Of a DNA stretch of 64,000 nt, positions 1 through 7,514 are shown piece by piece. The notes beneath the pieces were generated by a model. The model did no database searches. It was not told where the DNA came from and saw only the letters and a list, made by a program, of their open reading frames with translations. This DNA is from Paenibacillus_AR mesotrionivorans (lineage in GTDB: Bacteria; Bacillota; Bacilli; Paenibacillales; NBRC-103111), in assembly GCF_046098205.1 (NCBI RefSeq), contig NZ_JBJURJ010000003.1:124001-188000 (forward strand), in the 5' to 3' direction. Both the position numbers and the translations under genes were made by a program. Within the stretch, counting starts at the first letter, position 1; every line of letters begins with the position of its first letter.

Positions 1-13
1 TATGATGAGGCAT
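1..13 (-). CDS. anfD: AnfD, iron-only nitrogenase alpha subunit (first codons only)
   Basis: Only the start of this gene is inside the window. On the minus strand a strong ribosome site (AAAGGAGG) is followed after a short gap by ATG CCT CAT CAT, reading M-P-H-H, and then the sequence ends. It lies directly downstream of anfH in the same direction. From memory, AnfD of Azotobacter begins MPHH, whereas VnfD begins MPM, so this fits an Fe-only rather than a vanadium enzyme. Four residues are weak evidence alone. The position after an AnfH-like reductase carries most of the weight. Confidence 0.6.
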
Positions 14-28
14 GGCTTGTTCCTCCTT

Positions 29-856
29 TTAATCGGCTATGCCGTACTTGGCGACCATTTCCTCCAGGGCATCCATGGACAGAGGCTTCGGGATGACAAA
101 ATTTTCATTTTCGATAATTTTTCGTCCCAGCTCACTGTATTCATGGGCTTGATTACATGCGGGATCAAACTCCACCACCGTTTTTTTGTTGAATTCGGCC
201 TTTTGCACAATGTTGTCCCGGGGCATAAAGTGGATCATTTGGGTGCCGATAGCCGCCGAAAACTCCTCCAGGAACTCCCGCTCCCGGTCCACCTTCCGGC
301 TGTTGCAGATGATGCCGCCCAGGCGTACACCGCTTTGTTTGGCGTATTTCAGCAGGCCTTTACAGATGTTGTTGGCTGCATAGATGGCCATCATTTCGCC
401 GGAGGCGACGATGTACACCTCCTGGGCCTTGCCGTCCCGGATCGGCATGGCGAACCCTCCGCAGACCACGTCGCCCAGTACATCGAAGAAGACGAAGTCC
501 AGGTCCTCGGTATAAGCCCCGTTGGCCTCCATCAGGTCAATGGCGGTAATCACACCCCGGCCGGCACAGCCTACACCGGGCTCCGGTCCGCCGGATTCCA
601 CGCAGCGGATGTCCTTGAAGCCTACGTTGACCACCTTTTCTGTGGTCACATTCTCCGCCCCGATGTCCCGCAGGGTGTCCATCAGCGTTTTTTGGTTCAT
701 GCCGCCGAGAATCATCCGGGTGGAGTCGGCCTTGGGATCGCATCCGTGGATAAATACCTTTTGGTTGTGAAAATAAGCCATAGCCGCTGCCGTGTTCTGC
801 TGTGTCGTGGATTTGCCGATGCCGCCTTTACCGTAGATTGCGATTTTTCTGGTCAT
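29..856 (-). CDS. anfH: AnfH, dinitrogenase reductase of the alternative (Fe-only) nitrogenase
   Basis: 275-residue iron protein that would pass electrons, with MgATP hydrolysis, to the alternative dinitrogenase. The N-terminus carries the P-loop (YGKGGIGKST). The two [4Fe-4S]-ligand cysteines lie in GVGCAGRG and DVVCGGFA, and the Arg of CAGRG is the usual ADP-ribosylation/docking site. It differs clearly from NifH at 21782-22669, being shorter at the C-terminus and carrying AnfH/VnfH-like segments such as IHGCDPKADSTR, VGFKDIRCVESGG and EREFLEEF. Ribosome site GGAGAGG precedes the ATG. It is followed within about 15 bp by anfD. The promoter with a GlnR box lies upstream. VnfH cannot be excluded from this protein alone. 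Confidence 0.9.
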   Translation of the reverse strand: MTRKIAIYGKGGIGKSTTQQNTAAAMAYFHNQKVFIHGCDPKADSTRMILGGMNQKTLMDTLRDIGAENVTTEKVVNVGFKDIRCVESGGPEPGVGCAGRGVITAIDLMEANGAYTEDLDFVFFDVLGDVVCGGFAMPIRDGKAQEVYIVASGEMMAIYAANNICKGLLKYAKQSGVRLGGIICNSRKVDREREFLEEFSAAIGTQMIHFMPRDNIVQKAEFNKKTVVEFDPACNQAHEYSELGRKIIENENFVIPKPLSMDALEEMVAKYGIAD

Positions 857-1000
857 TGTAATTCCTCTCCTTCGTTTTCTGAATTTTCTGATTTTTTAAT
901 GCGAGATAACGTCTGCTCTCTCCTCAAGTGAGTTTGTAAACACTGTCTATATGCTGCCGCTGCCTCCCATCGTATCTCCATATGGAATTGGTTTAGTGAT

Positions 1001-1030
1001 ATCTTATCTTCCATGCGAATAAATCGTCAA
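1001..1030 (-). promoter_or_regulatory. Sigma-A type promoter of the anf operon
   Basis: Reading leftwards, -35 TTGACG (1030-1025), an 18 bp spacer and -10 TAAGAT (1006-1001) lie about 145 bp before anfH. The -35 box is 48 bp from the GlnR palindrome, exactly as at the nifB promoter. Located by eye; the start site is inferred near 994. Confidence 0.65.
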
Positions 1031-1078
1031 TGAATTGACGCTGTTTTACGGGGCTAAAAACAATAAATTCAAAGTTTA

Positions 1079-1095
1079 TGTTATGTTAACTTACA
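1079..1095. promoter_or_regulatory. GlnR-type operator upstream of anfH
   Basis: TGTTATGTTAACTTACA fits the GlnR/TnrA consensus TGTNA-N7-TNACA at every fixed position. In nitrogen-fixing Paenibacillus GlnR is the known activator of nif under nitrogen limitation. The matching spacing to the -35 box argues for activation of anf by GlnR. Confidence 0.8.
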
Positions 1096-1229
1096 TATCC
1101 CAAGAAAGACGGCTCCACCTGCGGAATGCATTACGTTTTCATACTCATACGTTTGATTTGGGCTTCAGCGTTTTAGGATTCACGGTTATTTTCCCGTCCA
1201 AAAGAGAGTTTCAGGCCTTCTCCGGCTTC

Positions 1230-1258
1230 TTGGCAGCCGCAGGGAAACGCTGTATAGT
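1230..1258 (+). promoter_or_regulatory. Promoter of the plus-strand NifX-like gene
   Basis: TTGGCA, a 17 bp spacer and TATAGT stand about 48 bp before the ATG at 1306. No GlnR box lies at the activating distance used by anfH, so this gene may be expressed independently of the minus-strand operon. The rest of 857-1305 shows no open gene. Confidence 0.55.
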
Positions 1259-1305
1259 AGCACCATTCCTATCTATCCCATTCTTGTCCGAAAGGAGAAA
1301 CGGAT

Positions 1306-1629
1306 ATGCCCCTTATTGCGCTGGGCAGCAGCAACGGCGAATGGATCGACGAGCATTTCGTCAGCTGCGGCCGCTTTTACATTTACGATGCTGTTCCCGG
1401 ACACGCCTGGACGCTGGTGGAGATCCGCACCCATGATACCTCCGCCTGGGGCGGGCAGCATCAGGAAAGCCTGCTGCTGCAAGCCGCAGAATTGGTGAAG
1501 GACTGCTCCATTGTGCTGGTCAGCCGGATCGGGCCGGGCGCCCAACAGCTGCTGAAGGAGTCCGGCATCACGGCCATGACGCAGTTCATCTCGCTGGCGC
1601 ATGCCCAAGACAAGCTGGCGTTGGGTTGA
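1306..1629 (+). CDS. NifX/NafY-like cofactor-binding domain protein
   Basis: 107-residue single-domain protein of the dinitrogenase iron-molybdenum cofactor-binding family (NifX, NafY and the C-terminus of NifB). Typical features are an N-terminal strand with a short DEHF segment, the tail-to-middle SIVLVSRIGPGAQQLL segment (the family's conserved 'small-residue-GxGA' turn) and a following helix. Family members carry NifB-co or FeMo-co precursors. Here the likely client is the FeFe cofactor or its precursor. It is the only plus-strand gene in the alternative-nitrogenase region, wedged between the anfH promoter and the NifW-like gene. AAGGAG ribosome site precedes ATG. Role inferred from neighbours. 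Confidence 0.75.
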   Translation: MPLIALGSSNGEWIDEHFVSCGRFYIYDAVPGHAWTLVEIRTHDTSAWGGQHQESLLLQAAELVKDCSIVLVSRIGPGAQQLLKESGITAMTQFISLAHAQDKLALG

Positions 1630-1667
1630 GCGGGTGGTCAGCGCCGCTTCCCGCTGCCCATGGCGAA

Positions 1668-1692
1668 GGGCCGCCCTTGCCGGGGGCGGCCC
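1668..1692 (+). terminator. GC-rich hairpin after the plus-strand NifX-like gene
   Basis: GGGCCGCC and GGCGGCCC pair around a short loop, followed by a CT-rich stretch rather than a clean T run. Probable weak terminator about 40 bp after the stop. Confidence 0.45.
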
Positions 1693-1737
1693 CTCTTCTG
1701 CGCCGGGGCCACAGCCCCTCCGGCGGCAAACCCAAAC

Positions 1738-1763
1738 AAGCTCCCGGCGGCTACCGGGAGCTT
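1738..1763 (-). terminator. Hairpin terminator of the nifE2-...-NifW-like operon
   Basis: Perfect 10 bp stem (AAGCTCCCGG / CCGGGAGCTT, 6 nt loop). In the minus direction it is followed by TTGTTTGGGTTT. It stands just after the NifW-like gene, opposite to the end of the plus-strand NifX-like gene. Confidence 0.55.
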
Positions 1764-1786
1764 CAACCCCTGCGGCGGCGCACCGC

Positions 1787-2209
1787 TTACGCGCCGCCGC
1801 AGCCAGAACCGTCGGTGCTGCGCAGCACCGGCGTCGGCTCCCCGCAGGCGGAGGGCGCGCAGGCGCCGGGACTGCAGGCAGCGGATGCGCCTGCGCCGGC
1901 GGTGCCTGTGCTGCAGGCGCCGGAGCCGCAGCTTCCGCCATACTGCTCCGCAAATTTCATCCGCCGCTCCTCACTGGCGATCTCGGCCCACGCGGTGGCT
2001 ACGCAAGAGCGGATCAGACCATAACGGGGATGGGCGCGGTTGATTTCACCGTCCTCCCCTACGGCAAACTCCTCATGCATACAGTCATAATGCGCCAGAT
2101 ATTTGCGCAGCTGGATGGCGAACATCACCCTGTGCCTGGCCAGCAGAACAGGGTCATACCCAATCTGAAACCCCTTCAGCAGACTCTCCGAATCCAATGA
2201 TTCCCCCAT
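1787..2209 (-). CDS. NifW-like protein with Cys/Gly/Ala-rich tail
   Basis: 140 residues from the ATG behind GGGGAGAAGG (the open frame extends further upstream without a ribosome site). The first ~90 residues resemble NifW, the nitrogenase-stabilising protein: a 'GYDPVLLARHRVMFAIQL' segment matches the family's VPYDPxLL-xxR-xPxL pattern, then a helix ending in a W-A-E-I segment. The last ~50 residues are rich in Cys, Gly, Ala and Ser (CGSGAC, CSPGAC, CAPSACG) and may bind metal or disorder. It overlaps the split-barrel gene upstream by 56 bp, so it belongs to that operon. A second NifW-like gene with a Cys tail sits in the nif operon at 13912-14241. Assignment from memory of the family. Confidence 0.55.
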   Translation of the reverse strand: MGESLDSESLLKGFQIGYDPVLLARHRVMFAIQLRKYLAHYDCMHEEFAVGEDGEINRAHPRYGLIRSCVATAWAEIASEERRMKFAEQYGGSCGSGACSTGTAGAGASAACSPGACAPSACGEPTPVLRSTDGSGCGGA

Positions 2210-2762
2210 CGCCCTTCTCCCCTTTCCCGGCCTCCGGGTGCCCAAACAGCGCCTCCGGCTCCGCCGCATTTTCCTTAGCGGTGATCAATACCGGCGTAAG
2301 CCGGATAACGGAGACGGCATTGCCGTCCATGGCGGAGCGGTAACCCTCCACCATCCTTGGCGACATCGCCTGCTTGTAGAAGCCGGGGGTAAACTTCTCC
2401 AGCAGCTGCTGGAGCACCTCCGCCGCCTCGACGAAGTCCTGCACCCGCTCCGCCTCCCCAAATACCATCACACTGAAATAGGAGGTGTCCGCATGGCAGG
2501 GCACAGGATCGGTTACCGTCCCGTGCTCCCGGTATACCGTAAAGGACACCTTCGGATGGTCCGCCAGAAGCCGCAGCTTTTTTCCCGAGCCCATACCGTG
2601 GAAATAGATGCAGCCCTTGTGCCAGACATAATTCACCGGCACCGCATAGGGGTAGCCGTCCCCTGTGATCCCCACCACTCCCACGCGGGAAGCGGCGAGA
2701 AACCTATGGATTTTATCCGGATCGCGGCAATCCCGCTTGGCATAGCTTACATGCTCCATCAT
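2154..2762 (-). CDS. Pyridoxamine-5'-phosphate-oxidase-like flavin split-barrel protein
   Basis: 202 residues starting at the ATG 9 bp after GGAGG. The stop of the upstream amidotransferase overlaps this start as ATGA. N-terminus VSYAKRDCRDPDKIHRFLAAS followed by VGVVGITGDGYPYAVPVNYVW and YFHGMGSGKKLRLL is the pattern of the NimA-like/PNPOx flavin-binding barrel family. FMN-dependent redox or haem/flavin binding is usual for the family, but its substrate here is unknown. Located in an operon with nitrogenase accessory genes, it could act as a redox sensor or reductase. The C-terminal ~30 residues overlap the next gene. Confidence 0.75.
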   Translation of the reverse strand: MMEHVSYAKRDCRDPDKIHRFLAASRVGVVGITGDGYPYAVPVNYVWHKGCIYFHGMGSGKKLRLLADHPKVSFTVYREHGTVTDPVPCHADTSYFSVMVFGEAERVQDFVEAAEVLQQLLEKFTPGFYKQAMSPRMVEGYRSAMDGNAVSVIRLTPVLITAKENAAEPEALFGHPEAGKGEKGDGGIIGFGESAEGVSDWV

Positions 2763-3478
2763 ACCCCGCTGCCTCCTCCCAAGATCCGCTCCTCCAGCCG
2801 GTCCAAAAACAGCTCCATCCACATTTGGCAGAAGGCCGCATATTCCGGATGGCCCAAAAGCTCCTCCGGCGTCTGCACATAGTCCGACCTGACCAGCTCT
2901 CCGCCGCATTCCTCCACATACCCCCGGAGCAGCTCGGCGGTATTCTCCAGATGGAATTGAAGCCCTACCACCCGGTCCCCCACCACATACGCCTGCTGGC
3001 GGCATCCCGCACTGGCCGCCAGCAGCTTGGCCCCGGGAGGCAGCACACTGAACGTATCATAATGCCAATGAAACACCACGGACTCCCGGGGAAAACCGGC
3101 GAACAGCGGGTCAGCTCCTGCCGCTTCATTCCAAATAACCGGAAACCAGCCGATTTCCGGCAGAGGATTGGCTGTTACCTTGCCGCCCAGCGCATCCGCG
3201 ATCAGCTGGCTCCCGAGACAGATGCCCAATACACCCTTGCCCGCCTCCACCGCTGCCCGGATCAGCTTTTTCTCCGCAGCAAGCCAGGGGTACCTTTCCT
3301 CCTCATAAATATTCATCGGCCCGCCCATAATCAGCAGCAGATCGAAGCTCTCCGTCCCGGGCAGACTCTCCTTCAGATAAAAACGGGTATAGGCCAACGG
3401 GTGGCCCCTCTCCCTGGCCCAGTCCCGGATACTCCCGGGATGCTCCAGCTCAATATGCTGCAAAACATGTATTCTCAC
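2759..3478 (-). CDS. Class I glutamine amidotransferase
   Basis: 239 residues from a GTG preceded by GGGAGGGGGGAG. It is a stand-alone GATase1: MGGPMNIYEEE near residue 51, nucleophile Cys in LGICLGSQLIA near residue 87, and the His-Glu pair in GLQFHLEN, so the triad is intact. Family members hydrolyse glutamine and pass ammonia to a partner, or act as ligases/hydrolases on small substrates. No synthetase partner is adjacent. It lies between nifI2 and the split-barrel gene in the nifE2 operon, which suggests a link between glutamine status and the alternative nitrogenase. That link is inference only. Confidence 0.8.
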   Translation of the reverse strand: MRIHVLQHIELEHPGSIRDWARERGHPLAYTRFYLKESLPGTESFDLLLIMGGPMNIYEEERYPWLAAEKKLIRAAVEAGKGVLGICLGSQLIADALGGKVTANPLPEIGWFPVIWNEAAGADPLFAGFPRESVVFHWHYDTFSVLPPGAKLLAASAGCRQQAYVVGDRVVGLQFHLENTAELLRGYVEECGGELVRSDYVQTPEELLGHPEYAAFCQMWMELFLDRLEERILGGGSGV

Positions 3479-3574
3479 AGGCTCCCCCCTCCCAGTCTCA
3501 GCGCGTGTTTGCAATGCCTGGCCTGGAGCGAAAATCCAGTTGAATCCGCTCCCCCCGGAGTTATCGGGCATGCC

Positions 3575-3945
3575 CTAAATAATGGCCCGGATGCCGGTTT
3601 CACCCGTTCTCACCCGCAGCGCGTCCTCGATTGGACATATAAAGATCCGCCCGTCCCCCACCTGCCCCGTCCGGTTGATCTTCATTAGCGTGTTCACCAC
3701 CAGATTCACATCCTCATCCTGCACAATAAGGTTCAACAGCCGCTTGGGAATATATTTCATCCCCGTGCCGGGAAATGCCGCCGCCACGCCGTGTCCGAGG
3801 TCACCTTGACCTCTCCGGCAATCCCTCTTTGTTTGCCTCTCCCCAATACCGGAGACACCGTCATGGACGGGTAACCCAACGCATCCAGCGCCTCCTTGGT
3901 GGCGGTCATTTTGTTGGGACGGATAATGACAATCAGTTCCTTCAT
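3575..3945 (-). pseudogene. nifI2: NifI2, nitrogenase PII-type regulator, interrupted by a frameshift
   Basis: The first half (MKELIVIIRPNKMTATKEAL...GRGKQRGIAGE) and the second half (MKYIPKRLLNLIV...GQVGDGRIFICPIEDALRVRT) are both clear NifI2/PII segments, but they are in different frames. The first frame stops at 3757 and the second is open from before 3787. Adding one base somewhere around 3780-3815 would restore one protein of about 123 residues, the usual family length. NifI1 and NifI2 together bind nitrogenase and block it when 2-oxoglutarate is low. Either nifI2 is truly broken, a translational frameshift occurs, or this is a sequencing error in a GC-rich run. Confidence 0.8.
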
Positions 3946-3972
3946 ACCTTTTCCCTCCGCTCTGTTCGTCTG

Positions 3973-4290
3973 CTATAAGCCCTTGGCCCCTGTACGTACG
4001 GTAATGGCTTCCTCCACCGGGCTGATAAAGACCTTGCCGTCGCCGAAATGGCCGGTATATGCCTTGTAGCTGATCACCTTCACCACTTCCTCGACACTTT
4101 CGTCCTCAACCGCCATCAGGAGCATTACCTTGGGCAGCTCATCATAGTGGACATCCCCCAGGGTAATCCCTTTTTGCTTCCCCCGCCCGAACACATTCAG
4201 CTTGGTCAGGGAATAATATCCCGCATCCTCCAGTCCGCTTACCACATCCTCCGCCTTATCCGGTCTGACAATTGCCCGGACCATTTTCAT
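3973..4290 (-). CDS. nifI1: NifI1, PII-type post-translational nitrogenase regulator
   Basis: 105 residues, PII fold. Diagnostic NifI1 stretches are KMVRAIVRPDKAEDV, VFGRGKQKGI, VHYDELPKVMLLM and GDGKVFISPVEEAITVRTG. The T-loop region is short and lacks the uridylylated Tyr of GlnB, as in NifI proteins. In methanogens and clostridia NifI1 works as a complex with NifI2 to switch nitrogenase off after ammonium addition, relieved by 2-oxoglutarate. It lies 27 bp upstream of nifI2 and downstream of nifX2 rather than between H and D as in methanogens. Start supported by GGAGG. Confidence 0.88.
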   Translation of the reverse strand: MKMVRAIVRPDKAEDVVSGLEDAGYYSLTKLNVFGRGKQKGITLGDVHYDELPKVMLLMAVEDESVEEVVKVISYKAYTGHFGDGKVFISPVEEAITVRTGAKGL

Positions 4291-4385
4291 ACCTGTCCAT
4301 CCTCCTTTTTTTGGATAAAAAAAAATGGCATTTCAACCGTGTCCCCCGTCAGCCGATGACGGCATCACCCCCTCTCCATGTAAAC

Positions 4386-4784
4386 TTATGTCCCTTCGCC
4401 CCCCTCCTCCAAGGCGGAACGGACAAGCGCCTTTGCCAGCCACAGGGGCGGACGTTCCTTCAGCATGGTCCGCATCTTGTCCAGTTGGCCGATCACCTCC
4501 GCTCCCGGCTCCGTTTCCAGCAGCATAATCCCCGCCTTGGATACCCGGCGGGCAGCCTCGCTGCCGATTCCCGACACCATCAATATCCTGCAGCCTTTCA
4601 ACAGTCTCAGCCGTGCCGCCACGGCACCGGCCTCCTCCCTTTCCCGGAGAGCGGTCTCGGGAAGGGTCAGCGTTTCCAGATACCGGTATCCCTCCGCCGT
4701 AAAGTCGAACAGGGAAAAGGACACACACTCCTCAAACGCGCAATCCAGATATTTGCCCTTCAAGGACGCGAATGCCACCCTCAT
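4386..4784 (-). CDS. nifX: NifX-family cofactor carrier of the second nifENX set
   Basis: 132 residues beginning MRVAFASLKGKYLD, with the NifX core GCRILMVSGIGSEAARRVSKAG and the C-terminal motif ERPPLWLAKAL that is shared with NifX at 15499-15876 (NKPPLWLVKAM). NifX binds NifB-co and the VK-cluster during cofactor assembly on NifEN. The start is 2 bp after the nifN2 stop, so the two are translationally coupled. This copy probably serves the alternative nitrogenase. Confidence 0.85.
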   Translation of the reverse strand: MRVAFASLKGKYLDCAFEECVSFSLFDFTAEGYRYLETLTLPETALREREEAGAVAARLRLLKGCRILMVSGIGSEAARRVSKAGIMLLETEPGAEVIGQLDKMRTMLKERPPLWLAKALVRSALEEGGEGT

Positions 4785-4786
4785 GG

Positions 4787-6106
4787 CTACACACGCTCCC
4801 CGTTCATCAGGACGTTGCCCACACTGTTCAGCAGCTCAGCCATTCCCCGGTATCCCAGGCTTACGGAGTAAGGAGAACCATAGCGGTTCAGCACGGGAAA
4901 GCCCATGGGCATAAACCGGATGCCCGACGCCTTGGCCACATGCTCCCCGTATGAATTGCTGATCCATAAGTCCGCCCCCCGGCCGGCCATCAGCTGCAGA
5001 TCCTGGAGATCCCCTTCCGCCTTCTCTCCCTTCACCAGCTCCAGTGCAGGTGCAGAGAACGGCGCCACTGCCGATAAAGCCTTAATCCCCGCTTCCTGCA
5101 GCCAGGCTTGCAGAGCGACCAGATGATCCGGCTCCAAGGCGGCCACCACCCGTTTTCCACGGAAGGCTGCCCGGGTATCCAGAAGGCAATCCAGGGCAAA
5201 CTGGCGCTGCCACCTGTACTTCATTTGAACGGCATTGCGGCTGTACCGCTGCAGAAAACCGAAGAACTCATCCGTAGCCTCCAGTCCCGACACACTTGGG
5301 AAAACCCGGTACGCTATGCCGAATTCTTCCTCCAGCAGCTTGGCCCCAGGCTCCATGCTGCAGCCCACAGCCAAGGTAAAACCTGACGCCGCCATCTCCC
5401 AAAGATAATCCAACGGCACACCCCCACGGGAGAGGGACATATGCCCGGCAAGCAGATGACCGGCAAGAGAGGAGGAGAGGTCCGGCAGCACAATGACCTC
5501 CAGGCCGAAGGAGGAGATTATCTCCTTCAGCTCCATCACGTCCCCCGGAGTGAGATGGGAGCCGGCTAGCAGATTAATCCTGTCCTTGTGTTTTGTTTTG
5601 GAACCGCTTCGCCCCCGGCACCGGGAAACCAGCTCCCCAAGGACCGCTGTGGCCATCTGGGCATAGCCGGACTCCAGGGAGCCCTCGTAATCCGGAAGAT
5701 ACAGATCCAGGAGAAGCTTGTCCTGGAGCAGTCTCTCATGCCGCTTGCGGAAGGAGCGCACCGCACCGGGCAGATCCTCACCCACTGCTTCCGTCATGGA
5801 GGAGCCCACTACGGCAACCACATCTGGCTTATGCTTGGTGAAGACAATCTCCAGTACCTCGTGAATGGTTTTTTCCCCGCCAAAAATAAGATTATATTCC
5901 TGCATCGCGATATTCTGCAGCGGGACCGGCTCCCGGAAATGACGGGATAGGACGGTCTGGATGGATTCAGCGCAGCCCTGGGGTCCGTGCAGCACCGGCA
6001 TGGACCGGAAGATACCCTGCAGCGCCAGCACACCGCCAAGGGATTGGCTGACCCGGAAGGGGTTGATGGCTAACGGACGGTCCTGCTGTTCAAAATCCGC
6101 TTCCAT
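4787..6106 (-). CDS. nifN: NifN-like cofactor scaffold beta subunit (second copy)
   Basis: 439 residues from the ATG in front of EADFEQQDRPLAINPF. Family hallmarks: NPFRVSQSLGGVLALQGIFRSMPVLHGPQGC near the N-terminus, VVGSSMTEAVGEDLPG, GDVMELKEIISSFGLEVIVLPDLS, and a C-terminal PMGFPVLNRYGSP. NifEN is the scaffold on which NifB-co is matured. It overlaps nifE2 by 17 bp. It shares most blocks with NifN at 15873-17189 but is clearly divergent, consistent with a dedicated scaffold for the Fe-only cofactor (VnfN-like role). Which nitrogenase it serves is inferred from linkage. Confidence 0.88.
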   Translation of the reverse strand: MEADFEQQDRPLAINPFRVSQSLGGVLALQGIFRSMPVLHGPQGCAESIQTVLSRHFREPVPLQNIAMQEYNLIFGGEKTIHEVLEIVFTKHKPDVVAVVGSSMTEAVGEDLPGAVRSFRKRHERLLQDKLLLDLYLPDYEGSLESGYAQMATAVLGELVSRCRGRSGSKTKHKDRINLLAGSHLTPGDVMELKEIISSFGLEVIVLPDLSSSLAGHLLAGHMSLSRGGVPLDYLWEMAASGFTLAVGCSMEPGAKLLEEEFGIAYRVFPSVSGLEATDEFFGFLQRYSRNAVQMKYRWQRQFALDCLLDTRAAFRGKRVVAALEPDHLVALQAWLQEAGIKALSAVAPFSAPALELVKGEKAEGDLQDLQLMAGRGADLWISNSYGEHVAKASGIRFMPMGFPVLNRYGSPYSVSLGYRGMAELLNSVGNVLMNGERV

Positions 6107-7460
6107 AGCCGTCCCCCTCCCAAGGCGACTTACGGTGAACCAGCCGCCACACCGGCTGCTCCAGCACATCCAGAAGATCCTGTCCCATTCGCCTTATGCC
6201 CGCATAGCCGGAGTAGGCGCTGGTCCGCTCCTGGTCAATATCGAGAAACGGGATTTTTTCCTTTAAGGGCACATATGCGTTACGGCTGGAAACGATCATC
6301 AGGTCCGCCCTTCTTTCCCGGTACAGCTTCAGCATCTTCTTCTCGTCGGCGTCCATCTCCAGCACCGTTTCCGCCGCCGCCCGCTCCCTGATCCGGGACA
6401 GGTCCTCCTGGGCATTCTTATTGGTGCCGATGCCTACGATCTTCAATCCCAGCTCCTGCAGGGCGGACAGAAAAACCCAGCTTTCCCAGCCATCCGTGAA
6501 AAGCACCGCCTTTTTGCCCTTCAGCTCCCGGAAGGAGAGGGCGATATCCTTCTTCAGGCGTTCTTCCTCCTTGCGGATAAACCGGTGGATCTTCCGGTCC
6601 AGCTGCGCATCCTGGAAGTGGAAGGCCAGCTGGCGCAGACTGAACCGGATCTCCCTGCTCCCGTAGAAGGAGCCTTCAAAATAAGGAATGCCGAAGCGGT
6701 CCCGCATTTTGCGGGCCAGCGTAATCATGGAGCGGCTGCAAACCAGCATATTCACCTTGGCGCAATTGGCGTTTTTCAGCTCCCGGTAGGTGCATTCCCC
6801 GGCAATCCGCGACAGAACACGGATTCCCACCCTTGCCAGGAGGGCTTCAATCTCTTTGCCTTCTGCGGCAAAATGATGCTCTCCAATGAGATTGATTTCG
6901 TAGGCGGCAGACTTCAGCGGCTTGCCCGTTGCCGTGCCGACCACCTTCTCGAACAGCGCCTCTCCGGCAAGCCGGTGGCCCATATTCATGCTGCCGGCAA
7001 AACCGGGATTATGGACGGGAATCACGGGGAGACCCCAGCGTATTTCCGCCTCTGCACATACGGCATCCAGATCCTCCATGGCCAGCAGGGTAATACATGT
7101 GGCATAAACGAAAATACAGGGAGGATGGTACCGGTCGGCAATGTATCCGATGGCCCGGAGCAGTTTCTTTTCCCCTCCCAGCACAATGTCTTCTTTGGTC
7201 AAGGCCGTGGTGAAGGCAAACTTCGTCATTGAAACGCCAAAAGAGCCGCGCAGGAGCATTCCCCAGCTGTTCTCCAGACATCCCGGTGTGCCGTGCACCA
7301 AATGGGCGGAGTCGGATATAGGCACCAATGCACCCTGTGAGCCCTGAAAAGCGCAGCCCTTAATCACTTCACCCGGTTTCGGCCGTGAGCAGCCCTTATG
7401 CTCCTGCGAGTTATGCTCACAATCCGGTTCAACAAACAAATTCGCGCCTTCCTTCGGCAT
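6090..7460 (-). CDS. nifE: NifE-like cofactor scaffold alpha subunit (second copy)
   Basis: 456 residues. The ATG before PKEGANLFVEPDCEH has GGGGAGGG upstream, so the longer open frame (to 7487) is not used. Conserved blocks: GCAFQGSQGALVPISDSAHLVHG, cluster cysteine in HGTPGCLENSWG, YATCITLLAMEDLDAVC, GFAGSMNMGHRLAGEAL, and INLIGEHH. First gene of the accessory operon nifE2-N2-X2-I1-I2-GATase-split barrel-NifW-like, transcribed leftwards under its own GlnR-linked promoter. Confidence 0.88.
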   Translation of the reverse strand: MPKEGANLFVEPDCEHNSQEHKGCSRPKPGEVIKGCAFQGSQGALVPISDSAHLVHGTPGCLENSWGMLLRGSFGVSMTKFAFTTALTKEDIVLGGEKKLLRAIGYIADRYHPPCIFVYATCITLLAMEDLDAVCAEAEIRWGLPVIPVHNPGFAGSMNMGHRLAGEALFEKVVGTATGKPLKSAAYEINLIGEHHFAAEGKEIEALLARVGIRVLSRIAGECTYRELKNANCAKVNMLVCSRSMITLARKMRDRFGIPYFEGSFYGSREIRFSLRQLAFHFQDAQLDRKIHRFIRKEEERLKKDIALSFRELKGKKAVLFTDGWESWVFLSALQELGLKIVGIGTNKNAQEDLSRIRERAAAETVLEMDADEKKMLKLYRERRADLMIVSSRNAYVPLKEKIPFLDIDQERTSAYSGYAGIRRMGQDLLDVLEQPVWRLVHRKSPWEGDGYGSGF

Positions 7461-7514
7461 CACAATCCCTCCCCTTCTAGAAATCAAGAAAATCGATACT
7501 ACTTATATCTATTT

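Noticed and set aside
2..931. Plus-strand open frame opposite anfH
   Set aside because: It mirrors anfH codon use, as do similar long frames opposite nifD, nifK and nifE; no independent evidence.
900..960. Second GlnR box in the anfH leader (TGTTTACAAACTCACT region)
   Set aside because: It fails the fixed A at position 5 and the TNACA half, so it is not counted as an operator.
1273..1953. Long minus-strand and plus-strand open frames through the GC-rich NifX-like/NifW-like ends
   Set aside because: They are by-products of high GC in the Cys/Ala/Gly-rich tail; none has a ribosome site or known family.
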